Assembly (NCBI RefSeq): GCF_025725725.1
Contig: NZ_CP107020.1
Location: forward strand, 682,001-746,000
Direction of reading: 5' to 3'
Source: Brachybacterium huguangmaarense
GTDB taxonomy: Bacteria > Actinomycetota > Actinomycetes > Actinomycetales > Dermabacteraceae
DNA length: 64,000 bases
In this document: in pieces, positions 45,656 to 54,781 of the stretch
Numbering within the stretch: the first letter of the stretch is position 1
Layout: each line of letters opens with the position of its first letter
Position numbers and translations under genes: made by a program
Notes under the pieces: generated by a model
What the model was told of the DNA's origin: nothing
Database searches by the model: none
The model's input: only the letters and a program-made list of their open reading frames with translations

Positions 45656-46711
45656 ATGGAAGCGGTGCGCCGGTATGTGTTCCCTCTGATCTGGATGGTG
45701 ATCCTGGCGGTCATCGCCGCAGCCCTCGCGAAGATGGCGTTCTTCTCGTCGTCCTCGGCCGACGACGGGCCCGGCGCCTCGCCCGCCGCCGAGGTCGACC
45801 AGTACGCCACCGTCGCCGTCGCCCGGGGCGACATCTCCTCCTCGATCGATCTGAGCGCGACGGTCACGCCCGACGACGGCACGCCGCTCAAGGCGAGCGA
45901 CGCCGGGGAGATCTCGACGCTCTGGGTCCGCAACGGCGACCACGTGGTCGAGGGCGACAAGATCCTGCAGGTCCGGGTGCCCCGTGAGGAGGACCCTGTG
46001 CCTGCGGCGGCCGCCGATCCGGCGGGAGCGGACGCTGCGGCGGCCACGTCGACCGCCCCCGCCGAGGTCCGGTACCGGTACCTGACCCTCAAGGCCGGCA
46101 GCGACGGCACCATCCGCGACCTCGCGGTGCTCAAGGGGCAGACCCTCGCGATCGGCGACCCGGTCGCGACCATCTCGCCCGGCACCTACGCGATCGTCGC
46201 GGACCTGACCCCCGAGCAGCAGCTGCGGCTGCTCGACCAGCAGATCACCGCGACGGCCGCGCTGCCCGACGCCGCCGATCCGGTGCCGTGCCAGGCCCCG
46301 GCGATCGAGGAGGACGACCCCTCCCAGGACGACGCGAGCACGGCCTCCCAGCCCGTCATGGACCCCTACACGGGCGAGGTCTCGACGCCCCAGGAGTCCC
46401 AGGCGGCGTTGCGCTGCCCGGTGCCGGACGGGACCAAGATCGTGCCCGGGCTGTCGGTGACCGTCACGGTCGATCTCGGCACCGCCTCCGGCGTGCTGAC
46501 GGTCCCGATCACGGCCGTCGAGGGCGACGGCACGGCCGGCACGGTGTACGTCCTGGACGAGGAGACGGGCGAGCCGACGGCGCAGAAGGTGACCCTGGGC
46601 AAGCGAAGCGAGGATACCGTCGAGGTCACCGAGGGCGTCGAGGAGGGCACGCAGGTGCTGCAGTACGTGCCCGGCGTCGACTCCGACGATCCCAACATGG
46701 GGGTCTGGTGA
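45656..46711 (+). CDS. Membrane-fusion/adaptor protein of a MacB-type ABC exporter
   Basis: A 351-residue protein with an N-terminal membrane anchor (VFPLIWMVILAVIAAALAKM) and an extracytoplasmic portion. Two lipoyl-like half-motifs are readable (TPLKASDAGEISTLWVRNGD; LKAGSDGTIRDLAVLKGQTL), with a beta-barrel region (KIVPGLSVTVTVDLGT, VLTVPITAVEGDG) as in HlyD/MacA-like adaptors. Acidic insertions around residues 215-245 are unusual and contain two cysteines. GAGGGGA precedes ATG 45656. Its stop overlaps the ATPase start (GTGA), so adaptor, ATPase and permease form one operon. Confidence 0.85.
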   Translation: MEAVRRYVFPLIWMVILAVIAAALAKMAFFSSSSADDGPGASPAAEVDQYATVAVARGDISSSIDLSATVTPDDGTPLKASDAGEISTLWVRNGDHVVEGDKILQVRVPREEDPVPAAAADPAGADAAAATSTAPAEVRYRYLTLKAGSDGTIRDLAVLKGQTLAIGDPVATISPGTYAIVADLTPEQQLRLLDQQITATAALPDAADPVPCQAPAIEEDDPSQDDASTASQPVMDPYTGEVSTPQESQAALRCPVPDGTKIVPGLSVTVTVDLGTASGVLTVPITAVEGDGTAGTVYVLDEETGEPTAQKVTLGKRSEDTVEVTEGVEEGTQVLQYVPGVDSDDPNMGVW

Positions 46712-47589
46712 GCACCGCGGCCCCGCCGGGCGCGGAGCCGCCCACCGTGACGCTCGAGCCGACGCCCGCCGAGGGCCGGTCCGACGTGCCGCCGCTGCTC
46801 GAGCTGCGGGGCCTGACCCGGTCGGTGCGCCTGCCCGACCGGCGCAGCCTCGACATCCTGCGCGGCATCGACCTCGTCGTGCGCTCCGGCGAGCACGTGT
46901 CCGTCGTCGGCCGCTCGGGCTCGGGCAAGACCACGCTGCTGAACCTGCTGGGCCTCATCGACCGCCCGACGTCGGGATCCCTCCTGTTCGACGGGCTCGA
47001 CGTGACACGGCTGTCCGACCGGCGCCGGGCGCACCTGCGGGGCGCCTCCGTGGGCTTCGTGTTCCAGCAGTTCAACCTGCTCGACGGACGCACCGCCCTC
47101 GAGAACGTCATGATGCCGATGCTGTACGGCACGGCCCGGCAGTTCTGGCGGCGTGAGCGCACCGCACGCGAGATGCTCGACCGGGTGGGCCTGGCCGACC
47201 GCGCCCGCTCGACCCCCAACCGCCTCTCCGGCGGCGAGCAGCAGCGCGTGGCCGTGGCCCGCGCGCTCGTGCGCCGACCTCGACTGATCCTCGCCGACGA
47301 GCCGACGGGGGCTCTCGACGTCACGACCGGGGAGGCCGTCATGGCGCTGCTCGACCAGATCGCGCGCGACTCGGGCGCCGCCCTCGTGACCATCACGCAC
47401 GACCTGCAGGTCGCCGCCCTCTCGGACCGCTCCTACCTGCTGGACGAGGGCACCCTGCACGCCGTCGACACCGACTCCGCGCGGTCGGCGCTCGCCGGCA
47501 CGGGCGGCATCCGCACCGGACGCGAGGCCGTGCGAACCGCCTCCCCGAGCACGGGCTCGCCCGCGAGCGCGCCGGGAGGTGGCGCATGA
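46708..47589 (+). CDS. ABC transporter ATP-binding protein (MacB/LolD-type)
   Basis: A 293-residue ATPase that powers the neighbouring permease. Walker A is GRSGSGKTTLLNLLG, the Q-loop is in VGFVFQQFNLLDGRTALENV, the signature LSGGEQQRVAVARAL, Walker B LILADEPTGALD and the switch histidine in VTITHD. The QQFNLL and LENV features and order match the MacB/LolD family. GTG at 46708 overlaps the adaptor stop; the stop overlaps the permease start (ATGA, 47586-47589). An Ala/Pro-rich extension of ~30 residues precedes the ATPase fold and another follows it. Confidence 0.95.
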   Translation: MSTAAPPGAEPPTVTLEPTPAEGRSDVPPLLELRGLTRSVRLPDRRSLDILRGIDLVVRSGEHVSVVGRSGSGKTTLLNLLGLIDRPTSGSLLFDGLDVTRLSDRRRAHLRGASVGFVFQQFNLLDGRTALENVMMPMLYGTARQFWRRERTAREMLDRVGLADRARSTPNRLSGGEQQRVAVARALVRRPRLILADEPTGALDVTTGEAVMALLDQIARDSGAALVTITHDLQVAALSDRSYLLDEGTLHAVDTDSARSALAGTGGIRTGREAVRTASPSTGSPASAPGGGA

Positions 47590-48788
47590 CCGGCCTGATC
47601 GCCTCGATCGTCGAGGCCTACGGCGAGCTGCGCGTCAACAAGGGGCGCATCCTGCTGTCCCTCATCGGCGTCGCGTTCTCCGTCTTCGCGCTCACCGCCG
47701 TCCTGAGCGGAGGCGGCATGCTGCAGCAGGCCATCCAGCAGTCGACGGAGCGGTTCAACGGACGATCCGCGACGATCGAGGTCGACGCCTCCGCCGCGTC
47801 ACCGGACACCGACCAGGCGACGCTCGACCGCACCGTGCTCGAGCAGTTCGACCAGCTCGGCATCACCGAGCGCACCCGTGAGCTGAGCGGCCAGCTGCGC
47901 CTGCAGACCGGGTCCGGGGTCGTGTTCGCGGGATGGCGCGGCGTGGACCCCGCCTGGGGCGAGATGCACCGCACCGACGTGGTCGCCGGACGCTGGTTCG
48001 CCGACTCCGACCAGGCACGGCTGGCTCCCGCCCTCGTGGTCGACCAGACGATGTACGACATGCTCGGGCGTCCCGCCCTCGGCTCCGAGACCGTCGACGT
48101 CGTCGGGGAGGGCGGCGTGACGCTGCCCTCCGTCGTCATCGGCGTGGTGCCCGCCCAGGACTCCTCGGGCATGTACCCCGCGCTCTTCTCGACCGCCGAG
48201 GCCGCCACGGCCTTCCCGGCCGGGAGCGGGGCGGACGGCACCATGACCACCTACTTCGCGTGGGTGCCCCCGGAGCAGGCGGACGCGGTCGTCTCCGAGC
48301 TCAACAGCCGGCTGGCGAACACCCCCGCCGGCGCCTTCAGCTCCTATCGGTCGGACTACAACGACGAGCTCAAGGTCTTCTCCTACATCCGCTGGGCGAT
48401 CATCGGCGTGGCCCTCGTGATCCTGGTGCTCGGCGCGATGGGCCTGGTCAACATCGCCCTCGTGACCATCCGCTACCGGGTCCGGGAGATCGGGATCCGC
48501 CGCTCCTACGGGGCGACCGGGATGCGCGTGTTCGTCGGCGTGCTCATGGAGTCGGTGGTCGCGACCGTGATCGCCGGCGTCGTGGGCGTGACCGCGGCGG
48601 TCGCGCTCGTCAAGGCGCCCTTCGTGACCGACTTCTTCCACGCCGCCGGGCTCGTGGACATCCCGCCGTTCCCCACCACCGCGGTCCTGATCGGCCTGCT
48701 CGCCGCCACGATCGTGGGCGTCCTCGCGGGGGCCCTGCCCGCCCTCATCGCGACCCGCATCAAGGTGATCGACGCGATCCGCAGCTGA
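47586..48788 (+). CDS. ABC transporter permease, MacB/FtsX-type
   Basis: A 400-residue membrane protein with one N-terminal helix (GRILLSLIGVAFSVFALTAV), a large extracytoplasmic MacB-like domain (~residues 40-260), and three C-terminal helices. RYRVREIGIRRSYGATGMRV is the conserved cytoplasmic loop of the FtsX permease domain, contacting the ATPase, and ALIATRIKVIDAIRS is the typical end. Coupled to the ATPase by ATGA. In this family mechanical force drives export of peptides, lipids or antibiotics from the outer face. The cargo here is unknown. Confidence 0.92.
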   Translation: MTGLIASIVEAYGELRVNKGRILLSLIGVAFSVFALTAVLSGGGMLQQAIQQSTERFNGRSATIEVDASAASPDTDQATLDRTVLEQFDQLGITERTRELSGQLRLQTGSGVVFAGWRGVDPAWGEMHRTDVVAGRWFADSDQARLAPALVVDQTMYDMLGRPALGSETVDVVGEGGVTLPSVVIGVVPAQDSSGMYPALFSTAEAATAFPAGSGADGTMTTYFAWVPPEQADAVVSELNSRLANTPAGAFSSYRSDYNDELKVFSYIRWAIIGVALVILVLGAMGLVNIALVTIRYRVREIGIRRSYGATGMRVFVGVLMESVVATVIAGVVGVTAAVALVKAPFVTDFFHAAGLVDIPPFPTTAVLIGLLAATIVGVLAGALPALIATRIKVIDAIRS

Positions 48789-48952
48789 TCCGCAGCCGAT
48801 CCGCGGACCGCATGGTCGGCCCCTGGCCGCAGGCGCCCCACCGGGAGTAGGGTGCCTGCCGCACGTGACCCAGCGCACAGGCCGACCACGCCGCCCCTCC
48901 TCCTCCACGGCGCGCGCCGACCGATGGCACCCCGCATCGGACAGGAGACCCC

Positions 48953-50425
48953 ATGAGCAGCGCGTGGGCGAGTAGGACCATGAGCACCAAGGCGGTGCGC
49001 AGCCTGATCCCGGCTCGCATGGACCGGCTCCCCTGGGCCCGGTTCCACACCATGGTGATCGTCGGCCTCGGGGCTGCCTGGATCCTCGACGGGCTCGAGG
49101 CCCAGATCGTCGCCGCCAACGGCTTCGCCCAGGACCTCGACATGACGACGCCGGAGATCACGGCGTCGGCCACCGTCTATCTCGTGGGGCAGGTCCTCGG
49201 CGCGCTCGTCTTCGGGCGCCTCACCGACCGCATCGGCCGCAAGAAGCTGTTCGCGGTCACCCTCATCGTGTACCTGGTCGGGTCGGGGCTGGCCGGGGCG
49301 TCGTTCTCGATGTGGTTCTTCTACGCGTGCCGCTTCATCGCGGGCGCCGGCATCGGCGGCGAGTACAGCGCGATCAACTCCGCGATCGACGAGCTCATCC
49401 CCGCCAAGTACCGCGGGCGGGTGGACCTCGCCGTCAACGGCACCTACTGGGGCGGCGTCATGCTCGGCGCGATCGCGACGATCTTCCTGCTCGACGGCTC
49501 GCTCGTCGACGAGCACTGGGGCTGGCGCATCGGCTTCTTCATCGGCCCCGTCCTCGGCATCGCCCTGATCCTGCTGCGCGAGCACATCCCGGAGTCCCCG
49601 CGCTGGATGCTCACGCACGGCCACGGCGACCAGGCCGAGGAGATCATCGCGGGCATCGAGGACGACGTGCGCTCGACGGGCCACGAGCTCGCCGAGGTCG
49701 ACGACGCGCGCGCCATCACCGTCAAGCCCGAGGAGAAGCTGCCGTTCTCGAAGGTCGCGCACGTCTTCTTCCGCGTCTACCCCACGCGCACGATCCTGGG
49801 CGTCACGCTCATGGTCACCCAGTCGTTCCTGTTCAACGCCATCTTCTTCACGTACGAGATCGTGCTGGGCCAGTTCTACGACGTCCCCAAGGCCTCCGTC
49901 GGGATGTACATGATCCCGTTCGCGGCGGGCAACCTGCTGGGGCCCCTGCTGCTGGGCCACTTCTTCGACACGATCGGGCGTCGCAAGATGATCTTCGCGA
50001 CCTACTCGATCGCCGCGGTCGTGCTGACCGTCTCGGCGTTCCTGTTCCAGGCCGACGTGCTCACCGCGACGACGCACACCATCTTCTGGTGCGTCGCGTT
50101 CTTCTTCGCGAGCGCGGGCGCCTCCTCGGCCTACCTGACCGTCTCGGAGATCTTCCCGCTCGAGGTGCGCGGGCAGGCGATCAGCTACTTCTTCTCGATC
50201 GCCCAGATCTCCGGCGCGATCGCGCCGCTCATCTACGGCCTGCTGATCGGCGACGCGTCCTCGCGCACCCCGCTCATGTGGGGCTACCTCGGCGGCAGCG
50301 TGATCATGCTGGCGGGCGGCATCGTCGCCCTCGTACTCGGCGTCAACGCCGAGGGCAAGGGCCTCGAGGACGTCGCCGACCCGCTGTCCAAGCAGAACGC
50401 CGAGGAGGAGGGGGCGGTCGCATGA
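48953..50425 (+). CDS. MFS transporter, sugar-porter-like
   Basis: A 490-residue transporter with twelve predicted hydrophobic segments. Motif A is LVFGRLTDRIGRKKLF, the fourth segment region has FIAGAGIGGEYSAINSAIDE, PESPRWMLTHGHGDQAEE is the sugar-porter loop signature, and the second-half motif is HFFDTIGRRKMIFATYS. These match the MHS/sugar-porter branch, suggesting uptake of sugars or organic acids. ATG at 48953 has AGGAG five bases upstream. The stop overlaps the start of the universal stress protein (ATGA). Confidence 0.9.
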   Translation: MSSAWASRTMSTKAVRSLIPARMDRLPWARFHTMVIVGLGAAWILDGLEAQIVAANGFAQDLDMTTPEITASATVYLVGQVLGALVFGRLTDRIGRKKLFAVTLIVYLVGSGLAGASFSMWFFYACRFIAGAGIGGEYSAINSAIDELIPAKYRGRVDLAVNGTYWGGVMLGAIATIFLLDGSLVDEHWGWRIGFFIGPVLGIALILLREHIPESPRWMLTHGHGDQAEEIIAGIEDDVRSTGHELAEVDDARAITVKPEEKLPFSKVAHVFFRVYPTRTILGVTLMVTQSFLFNAIFFTYEIVLGQFYDVPKASVGMYMIPFAAGNLLGPLLLGHFFDTIGRRKMIFATYSIAAVVLTVSAFLFQADVLTATTHTIFWCVAFFFASAGASSAYLTVSEIFPLEVRGQAISYFFSIAQISGAIAPLIYGLLIGDASSRTPLMWGYLGGSVIMLAGGIVALVLGVNAEGKGLEDVADPLSKQNAEEEGAVA

Positions 50426-51000
50426 ACGACGACGCGACAGGACGCGACGCATCGGAGGGGCCGATGCACGGGGAGCGCGGGGTGGCGGGCGCCGGCGTGC
50501 CCACGACGACGGGACGCCCCCATGGTTTCGTCGTCGTGGGCGTGAGCGGCAGCTCGGGCTCCCCGGTCGCGCTGCGATGGGCGCTCGACGCCGCCCGCCT
50601 GCGCGGCCTGCGCCTGGTGGCGGTGCGCGCCTACAAGGTGCCCTCCACCGCGGCGGGCTCCGTGCGCCCCACGCCGTCCCGCGTCGCGGACGCCCCGGCG
50701 GTCCTGGAGGGCGCGGCGCGCGACGAGCTCGAGGCGCACGTCCGCTCGGCCCTCGGCGCCGACGCGACGGAGGTCGAGCTGCGGGCGGTACGCGGCGGAC
50801 GGCGCCGCGTGCTGCTCGCCGCGAGCGCGGGAGCCGCGATGCTCGTGGTCGACGCGCCCCGGGCGCGGGAGCTGTCGGGCGATCCGGCCTTCGCGCGGAG
50901 CCTGATCTACCGAGCGCCGTGCCCCGTCGTCGTCATGCCGCCGCACGTGGCGAGGACCGACCCTGCCGCCTGGGTCGAGGGGGCGCGCACGGCGAGGTAG
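50422..51000 (+). CDS. Universal stress protein (UspA-fold)
   Basis: A 192-residue cytoplasmic protein. After a ~35-residue variable N-terminus the UspA fold begins with FVVVGVSGSSGSPVALRWAL, continues with ARLRGLRLVAVRAYKVPS and ends with SLIYRAPCPVVVMPPH. The ATP-binding G-2x-G-9x-G(S/T) loop is not clearly present near the end (AARELSGDP-like region), so nucleotide binding is doubtful. It is translationally coupled to the MFS transporter, suggesting that it modulates or responds to that transporter. Confidence 0.82.
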   Translation: MNDDATGRDASEGPMHGERGVAGAGVPTTTGRPHGFVVVGVSGSSGSPVALRWALDAARLRGLRLVAVRAYKVPSTAAGSVRPTPSRVADAPAVLEGAARDELEAHVRSALGADATEVELRAVRGGRRRVLLAASAGAAMLVVDAPRARELSGDPAFARSLIYRAPCPVVVMPPHVARTDPAAWVEGARTAR

Positions 51001-51013
51001 GCCGGGCGGCGCG

Positions 51014-51967
51014 TCAGACGCGCGCGAGGCGCGGCGCGGGGGCGTCGGCCGGGCGGGTCACGGCCTGTGTCGAGCCCGTGCGCTCGCGGTGGTCGGTGAG
51101 GGTGCCGAGCACGAGGGCGGTCGCGACGATCGCGATCACGGTGACCGGGCCCTGCGGGGCCACCGGGCCGCCGAAGAGCGCGGCGAGAGAGGTCATGCCG
51201 ACCACGGCGAGGTGCAGCAGGATCGGCAGCTCCATCCCCCCTGTCTTCCACGCCACGTACCCGCACGCCAGGCCGAGCACGGCCGCGCCGAGGAGCGCCT
51301 GGGCGGAGTAGCCGCGCCCGATCAGGGCGAAGGGCACGGGGATCACGATCGCCCACGCCGGATGGCGCAGCCAGGTGCCGACGGCCTGCTGGCCGAGCCC
51401 GCGGAAGGCGACCTCCTCCCCCGCCGCCTGCAGCGGGGCGAGCACGACGAGCAGCACGATCACGGCGACGATGCGACCGGCGGAGAGGCCGGGGGCGAGG
51501 TGCGCGTCGCCGAGCATCAGCGGCAGGGCCGCGACGAGCGCGAAGACGAGCAGGACGATCGACGCGGTGCCGCGCAACAGGGACCAGCGGAAGCGTCCGG
51601 CCACCGACCACAGCAGGTCGAGCGGGCGCCAGCCGCCCAGCCGCACGCCCACGAGGGCGGAGGGCAGGGCGATCGCCGCGAAGCCGCACTGGAGGAACAC
51701 GTCGAGCGGGCTCGTCGGATCGCCGAGGAGTCGTCCGATGGAGAGGTCCGCCCCGGCCAGACCGAGGACGACGACCGTGCCCACGAGCAGCAGCGACGCG
51801 AAGATCGTGTAGGCGACGAGGGCGACCGCGACGGCGAGCAGGGGGCGCCACCAGCGGGACCACTCGGGGCGGAGCGTGGCGAGGCGATGGTAGGCGGTGC
51901 CGTGGGTCGGCGCCTCGCCTGCACCGGCGTCGGGACGGAGGGGTTCGGGGTGCCGGGGTGCGCTCAT
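51014..51967 (-). CDS. CPBP-family intramembrane protease homologue
   Basis: A 317-residue membrane protein with about eight hydrophobic segments. The CPBP (CAAX protease and bacteriocin-processing) motif 1 is AGEEVAFRGLGQQAVG with the EExxxR triad near residues 184-190, motif 2 is ...FALIGRGYSAQALLGA-like, and motif 3 is LPILLHLAVVG. The second histidine-containing motif (usually FxxxH) is not obvious, so catalytic activity is uncertain. Many actinobacterial members are of unknown function. It faces the universal-stress gene tail to tail. Confidence 0.8.
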   Translation of the reverse strand: MSAPRHPEPLRPDAGAGEAPTHGTAYHRLATLRPEWSRWWRPLLAVAVALVAYTIFASLLLVGTVVVLGLAGADLSIGRLLGDPTSPLDVFLQCGFAAIALPSALVGVRLGGWRPLDLLWSVAGRFRWSLLRGTASIVLLVFALVAALPLMLGDAHLAPGLSAGRIVAVIVLLVVLAPLQAAGEEVAFRGLGQQAVGTWLRHPAWAIVIPVPFALIGRGYSAQALLGAAVLGLACGYVAWKTGGMELPILLHLAVVGMTSLAALFGGPVAPQGPVTVIAIVATALVLGTLTDHRERTGSTQAVTRPADAPAPRLARV

Positions 51968-52001
51968 GACGCGGTCAGTCTAGTGGCGCGGCGGGAGCGG
52001 A

Positions 52002-53006
52002 TCAGGCGGCCTCGCGCTCGCTGGCGCCCTGCAGCGCGGTGCGGCGCTCGGCGCGTTCCTTCGCCGCGGCGTCATGGGCCTGGGAGGCCGCGGCCGAGAG
52101 CCCCAGGTCCTCGATCCGCAGCGGGTGGGCGAGCTCTCCGAAGGGCGCCTCGGAGGTGAGATGACCGTCGGGGTCGACGTGCACGAGCTCGCCGGGGTCG
52201 AGGAGGCGCCAGCCCTCGTCGTCGTCCATCGGCTCGCTCGCGATGACCACGGAGTGCACGTCGCGCAGGTCGTCGGAGTGCGCCCGCATGGTCTCGGACT
52301 CCTGCTCGAGCGCCGCGTCCGCCCCCTGGCCGGCGTCGCGGTCGAGCACCCACAGCTCGTTGGTCGCGGGAAGACGCACGGCATAGAGATGATGGTCGCG
52401 GGCGACGAGCAGGTTCACCGAGTACACGGGCACATGGCGGGCGATCCAGCCGAGCGCGGCGACCAGGCCGTCGTGCAGGGCGCGGTCCCGGGCCTCGGCC
52501 TCGGCGTCGTGCTCGCCGGGACCGGCCGGCTCGTGGGCCACGCGCCGCAGTCCCCGAGCGGTCTCGCGCTGGGCGACCTCGCCGGCGATGAGAGCGGCCA
52601 TCCACTCGCTGTCGGTCGAACCCTGGACGAGGTGACCCGCGCCGAGGGACCGCACCCGCTCCCGCAGCTCGTCCGTCACCTGCAGCACCCCGTTGTGGGC
52701 CGTGATGATGCCGTCCATGAGGAACGGGTGGGTGTTCTCGCGCTCGGAGCCGGTGCCGCTGGACAGGCGGATGTGGGCGATCATCGTGCGGGCCGTGAGC
52801 GACGTCGCGGCGCGCTCGAACCGGTCCGACGAGTACGCGGCGACCGGGCGCTTGGCGACCGTGGCCGCGCCTTCCTCGTCGATCCATCCGATCCCGGTCC
52901 CGTCGGCGTTGTAGCGGGACTGATCCCGCAGGCTGTGCGGCGCATCGAGCAGCCAGAAGCGTGCGGTGACGGGCGAGTCGGCGGAGAGGGCGAAGAGGCG
53001 GCACAT
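52002..53006 (-). CDS. Class II glutamine amidotransferase
   Basis: A 334-residue Ntn-fold enzyme beginning MCRLFALSA, in which Cys2 becomes the nucleophile after methionine removal. Further class II motifs are QSRYNADGTGIGWIDEEG, MIAHIRLSSGTGSERENTHP, HNGVLQVTDELRERV and STDSEWMAALIAG. This matches the YafJ/EgtC-like subgroup that acts without a large synthetase domain. ATG at 53006 is fixed by the Cys2 rule. TACGGT (53022-53017, minus strand) stands ten bases before the ATG, with no ribosome site, so the transcript may be nearly leaderless. The substrate is unknown. Confidence 0.9.
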   Translation of the reverse strand: MCRLFALSADSPVTARFWLLDAPHSLRDQSRYNADGTGIGWIDEEGAATVAKRPVAAYSSDRFERAATSLTARTMIAHIRLSSGTGSERENTHPFLMDGIITAHNGVLQVTDELRERVRSLGAGHLVQGSTDSEWMAALIAGEVAQRETARGLRRVAHEPAGPGEHDAEAEARDRALHDGLVAALGWIARHVPVYSVNLLVARDHHLYAVRLPATNELWVLDRDAGQGADAALEQESETMRAHSDDLRDVHSVVIASEPMDDDEGWRLLDPGELVHVDPDGHLTSEAPFGELAHPLRIEDLGLSAAASQAHDAAAKERAERRTALQGASEREAA

Positions 53007-53111
53007 GACGGAGGCCACCGTACTCCCCCGTCGTCTCACATGCTATGAGCGCGGTCTCACCACGTGGGCGGGTGGGGAGGGCATGGGCCAGAGCCCATGC
53101 GGCCTCGGCCT

Positions 53112-53195
53112 CATCGACAGGCACGTTCCTGTCGCGTGCGCTCTCCCTACCGACGGGAACGTGGCGCTCGAGCACGCATGGCGACGGATTCGTGC
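53112..53195 (+). repeat. Structured 84-nt repeat, unit 1
   Basis: Begins CATCGACAGGCACGTTC and, 45 bases later, has GAACGTGGCGCTCGA, then CGACGGATTCGTGC. The first two segments are imperfect inverted repeats of each other, so a hairpin can form. It aligns without gaps to unit 2 (56 of 84 positions by eye) and unit 3 (46 of 84). Confidence 0.6.
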
Positions 53196-53233
53196 GCGTC
53201 GCGTGCACACAGGGCGCAGCCGCCGGCGGGTGG

Positions 53234-53317
53234 CATCGACACGCGCGTTCGCGTCGCTCTCAGAGGCCATACCACCGAGAACGTGCACGTCGATCTCTGC
53301 TTCCGACGGGTTCGTGC
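53234..53317 (+). repeat. Structured 84-nt repeat, unit 2
   Basis: Begins CATCGACACGCGCGTTC, with GAACGTGCACGTCGAT at 53279 and CCGACGGGTTCGTGC at the end. Same internal spacings as unit 1, from which it is displaced by exactly 122 bases; 52 of 84 positions match unit 3. Confidence 0.6.
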
Positions 53318-53637
53318 ATCTGGATCAGCCCCTCGCCCCGACGCGGCGACGGGAACCTCGCGCGAGCAGCCGCGTGCCCTGCCTCGGGAGTTCCGGGCAG
53401 GCCCTGCCGCACGGGCCCTTCGACGGCGCGTTCAGGCATGTCTCTCGCACATGCTCGACGGCACCGGCGCGAACGTCCCTCTCGGGCAGGGGGCTCTGCC
53501 GCCCTCGGCACGCGACGAGGCGCGCTCGGCCGCAGACTTTCCCGGCGCGAGTTGTGGAGGAGTCGCCGATGACGGCGTTGACCTGCGGATTGTGGAGCGC
53601 GCATCGTCGACGGACCGCGCCCTGCCACTCTCATCCC

Positions 53638-54570
53638 ATGACGCGTCCCGCCGCCGAGCTGCCGCCTCCCCTCCGGGCGGGCGCCTTCAGTGCCCAGGAG
53701 CTCCGACGACATGGCGTGTCCGTCGAGCGCGCTCGACGCCGGGACATCCGTCGTCTGGGACGCGGCATCTACGTGCATGCCGCCGCGACACCCACCGAGG
53801 AGGACGTCATCGCGGCGTACTGTCGGGCGGACTCGCATGCCGCCGCCTGTGGGTTCTCGGCTGCTCGGCTATGGAGGCTCCCCCTGCCAGCCCCCTTCGA
53901 CACGTGGGTTCCGGGGCAGCGGGTCGAGATGGCGGGCTCCTCGCATCGGCGGACGACGGAGTCCGTGTCCTGGAGGCACCTCGAGCTGTCGAAGGCGGAC
54001 CTGGTCACCGGCGTACGCCTCCGCGCCACGTCACCGGCTCGGACCCTGCTGGACATCGCTCCCCTGCTCGCGCACGACGATCTGGTCGCGGTCGGCGACG
54101 CGCTCGTCCGCTCCCCGCGCCTCGCCTTCGAGGGCCGGAGCGAGCCGTGGGCCACGATCCCCTCCCTGACCGAGGCGGCCGCCTCGTTCCGCGGACGCGG
54201 CGCGAGGGCTGTGCGGGAGGCGCTCGCCGACGTGCGGATGAGTGCGGACTTCCGCCCCGAGACGTTCCTGCGGCTCGCGAGCGTGCGCGCGGGGCTTCCC
54301 GAGCCGCTCGCGAACGCCGAGATCCGGGTCGACGGGATCTCGCTGGGCACGCCCGATCTGCAGTGGCCCGAGCTCCACGTGTGCGGTGAGCACGAGGGCC
54401 CCCGGCATCGCACCCCGGAGCAGCAGGAGCGCGACATCCGTCGGGCAGAGCTGCGTCGACGCCACGGCTGGGTCGAGGTCCTGACGACGGCCGTCGACCT
54501 CCGCGACGGGTGCACGCGCGCGGTGCGCCGCTACCGCGAGGAGCTGGTGCGACGGGGGTGGGAGCCGTGA
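53638..54570 (+). CDS. AbiEi-antitoxin/DUF559-like protein
   Basis: A 310-residue protein. The N-terminus has a winged-helix-like pattern with FSAQELRRHGVSVERARRRD and IRRLGRGIYVHA, as in AbiEi-type antitoxin domains. The C-terminal ~90 residues (EIRVDGISLGTPDLQWPELH, HEGPRHRTPEQQERDIRRAE, HGWVEVLTT) resemble the DUF559/Vsr-like endonuclease fold, with PDLxWPE and the following E/H region in the positions of catalytic acids. Actinobacteria often carry many such orphan genes. No AbiEii toxin is adjacent. It is flanked by three copies of an 84-nt repeat, which suggests mobility or target recognition. ATG 53638 lacks a clear ribosome-binding site. Confidence 0.7.
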   Translation: MTRPAAELPPPLRAGAFSAQELRRHGVSVERARRRDIRRLGRGIYVHAAATPTEEDVIAAYCRADSHAAACGFSAARLWRLPLPAPFDTWVPGQRVEMAGSSHRRTTESVSWRHLELSKADLVTGVRLRATSPARTLLDIAPLLAHDDLVAVGDALVRSPRLAFEGRSEPWATIPSLTEAAASFRGRGARAVREALADVRMSADFRPETFLRLASVRAGLPEPLANAEIRVDGISLGTPDLQWPELHVCGEHEGPRHRTPEQQERDIRRAELRRRHGWVEVLTTAVDLRDGCTRAVRRYREELVRRGWEP

Positions 54571-54607
54571 GCCGCGCAGGGACGGGACGCCCCACCTCGG
54601 TCGTGGG

Positions 54608-54768
54608 CCGACAGGCGGAGAGCAGGCGGGGGGAGAGAGAGAACAGGCGCCAGGGGGGAGCAGGCGGCGGGGAGGAGAGCAGCCGACAGGGGGAAGCAGG
54701 CGCCGACCCCTATCGGGGGAGTCCATCGCCCTCTCTCTCTTCTCTCTCCCCCCGGGGGGGGCGAGCTG
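54608..54768. repeat. Low-complexity purine-rich/pyrimidine-rich inverted region
   Basis: Imperfect GGGGAGCAGGCG-type purine repeats occupy the first part and a CT run the second. GGGGGGAGAGAGAGAA (54628-54643) can pair with TTCTCTCTCCCCCC (54740-54753) over at least 12 bases. Such mirror-like tracts can form hairpins or triplex structures. Confidence 0.5.
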
Positions 54769-54781
54769 GCTGTGGACGTCG

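Larger units (their letters stand above)
53007..53637. other. Intergenic region holding two diverged structured repeats
   Basis: About 630 bases with no credible gene; frames through it lack protein-like composition. Positions 53112-53195 and 53234-53317 are two related units repeating with a 122-base period. Degenerate fragments such as GGCGACGGGAACCTCG (about 53345) may be further relics. It lies just before the AbiEi/DUF559-like gene. Confidence 0.5.

Noticed and set aside
53638-54570. Complete AbiE toxin-antitoxin pair
   Set aside because: No AbiEii-like nucleotidyltransferase is adjacent; neighbours are an amidotransferase and a TVP38-like protein.
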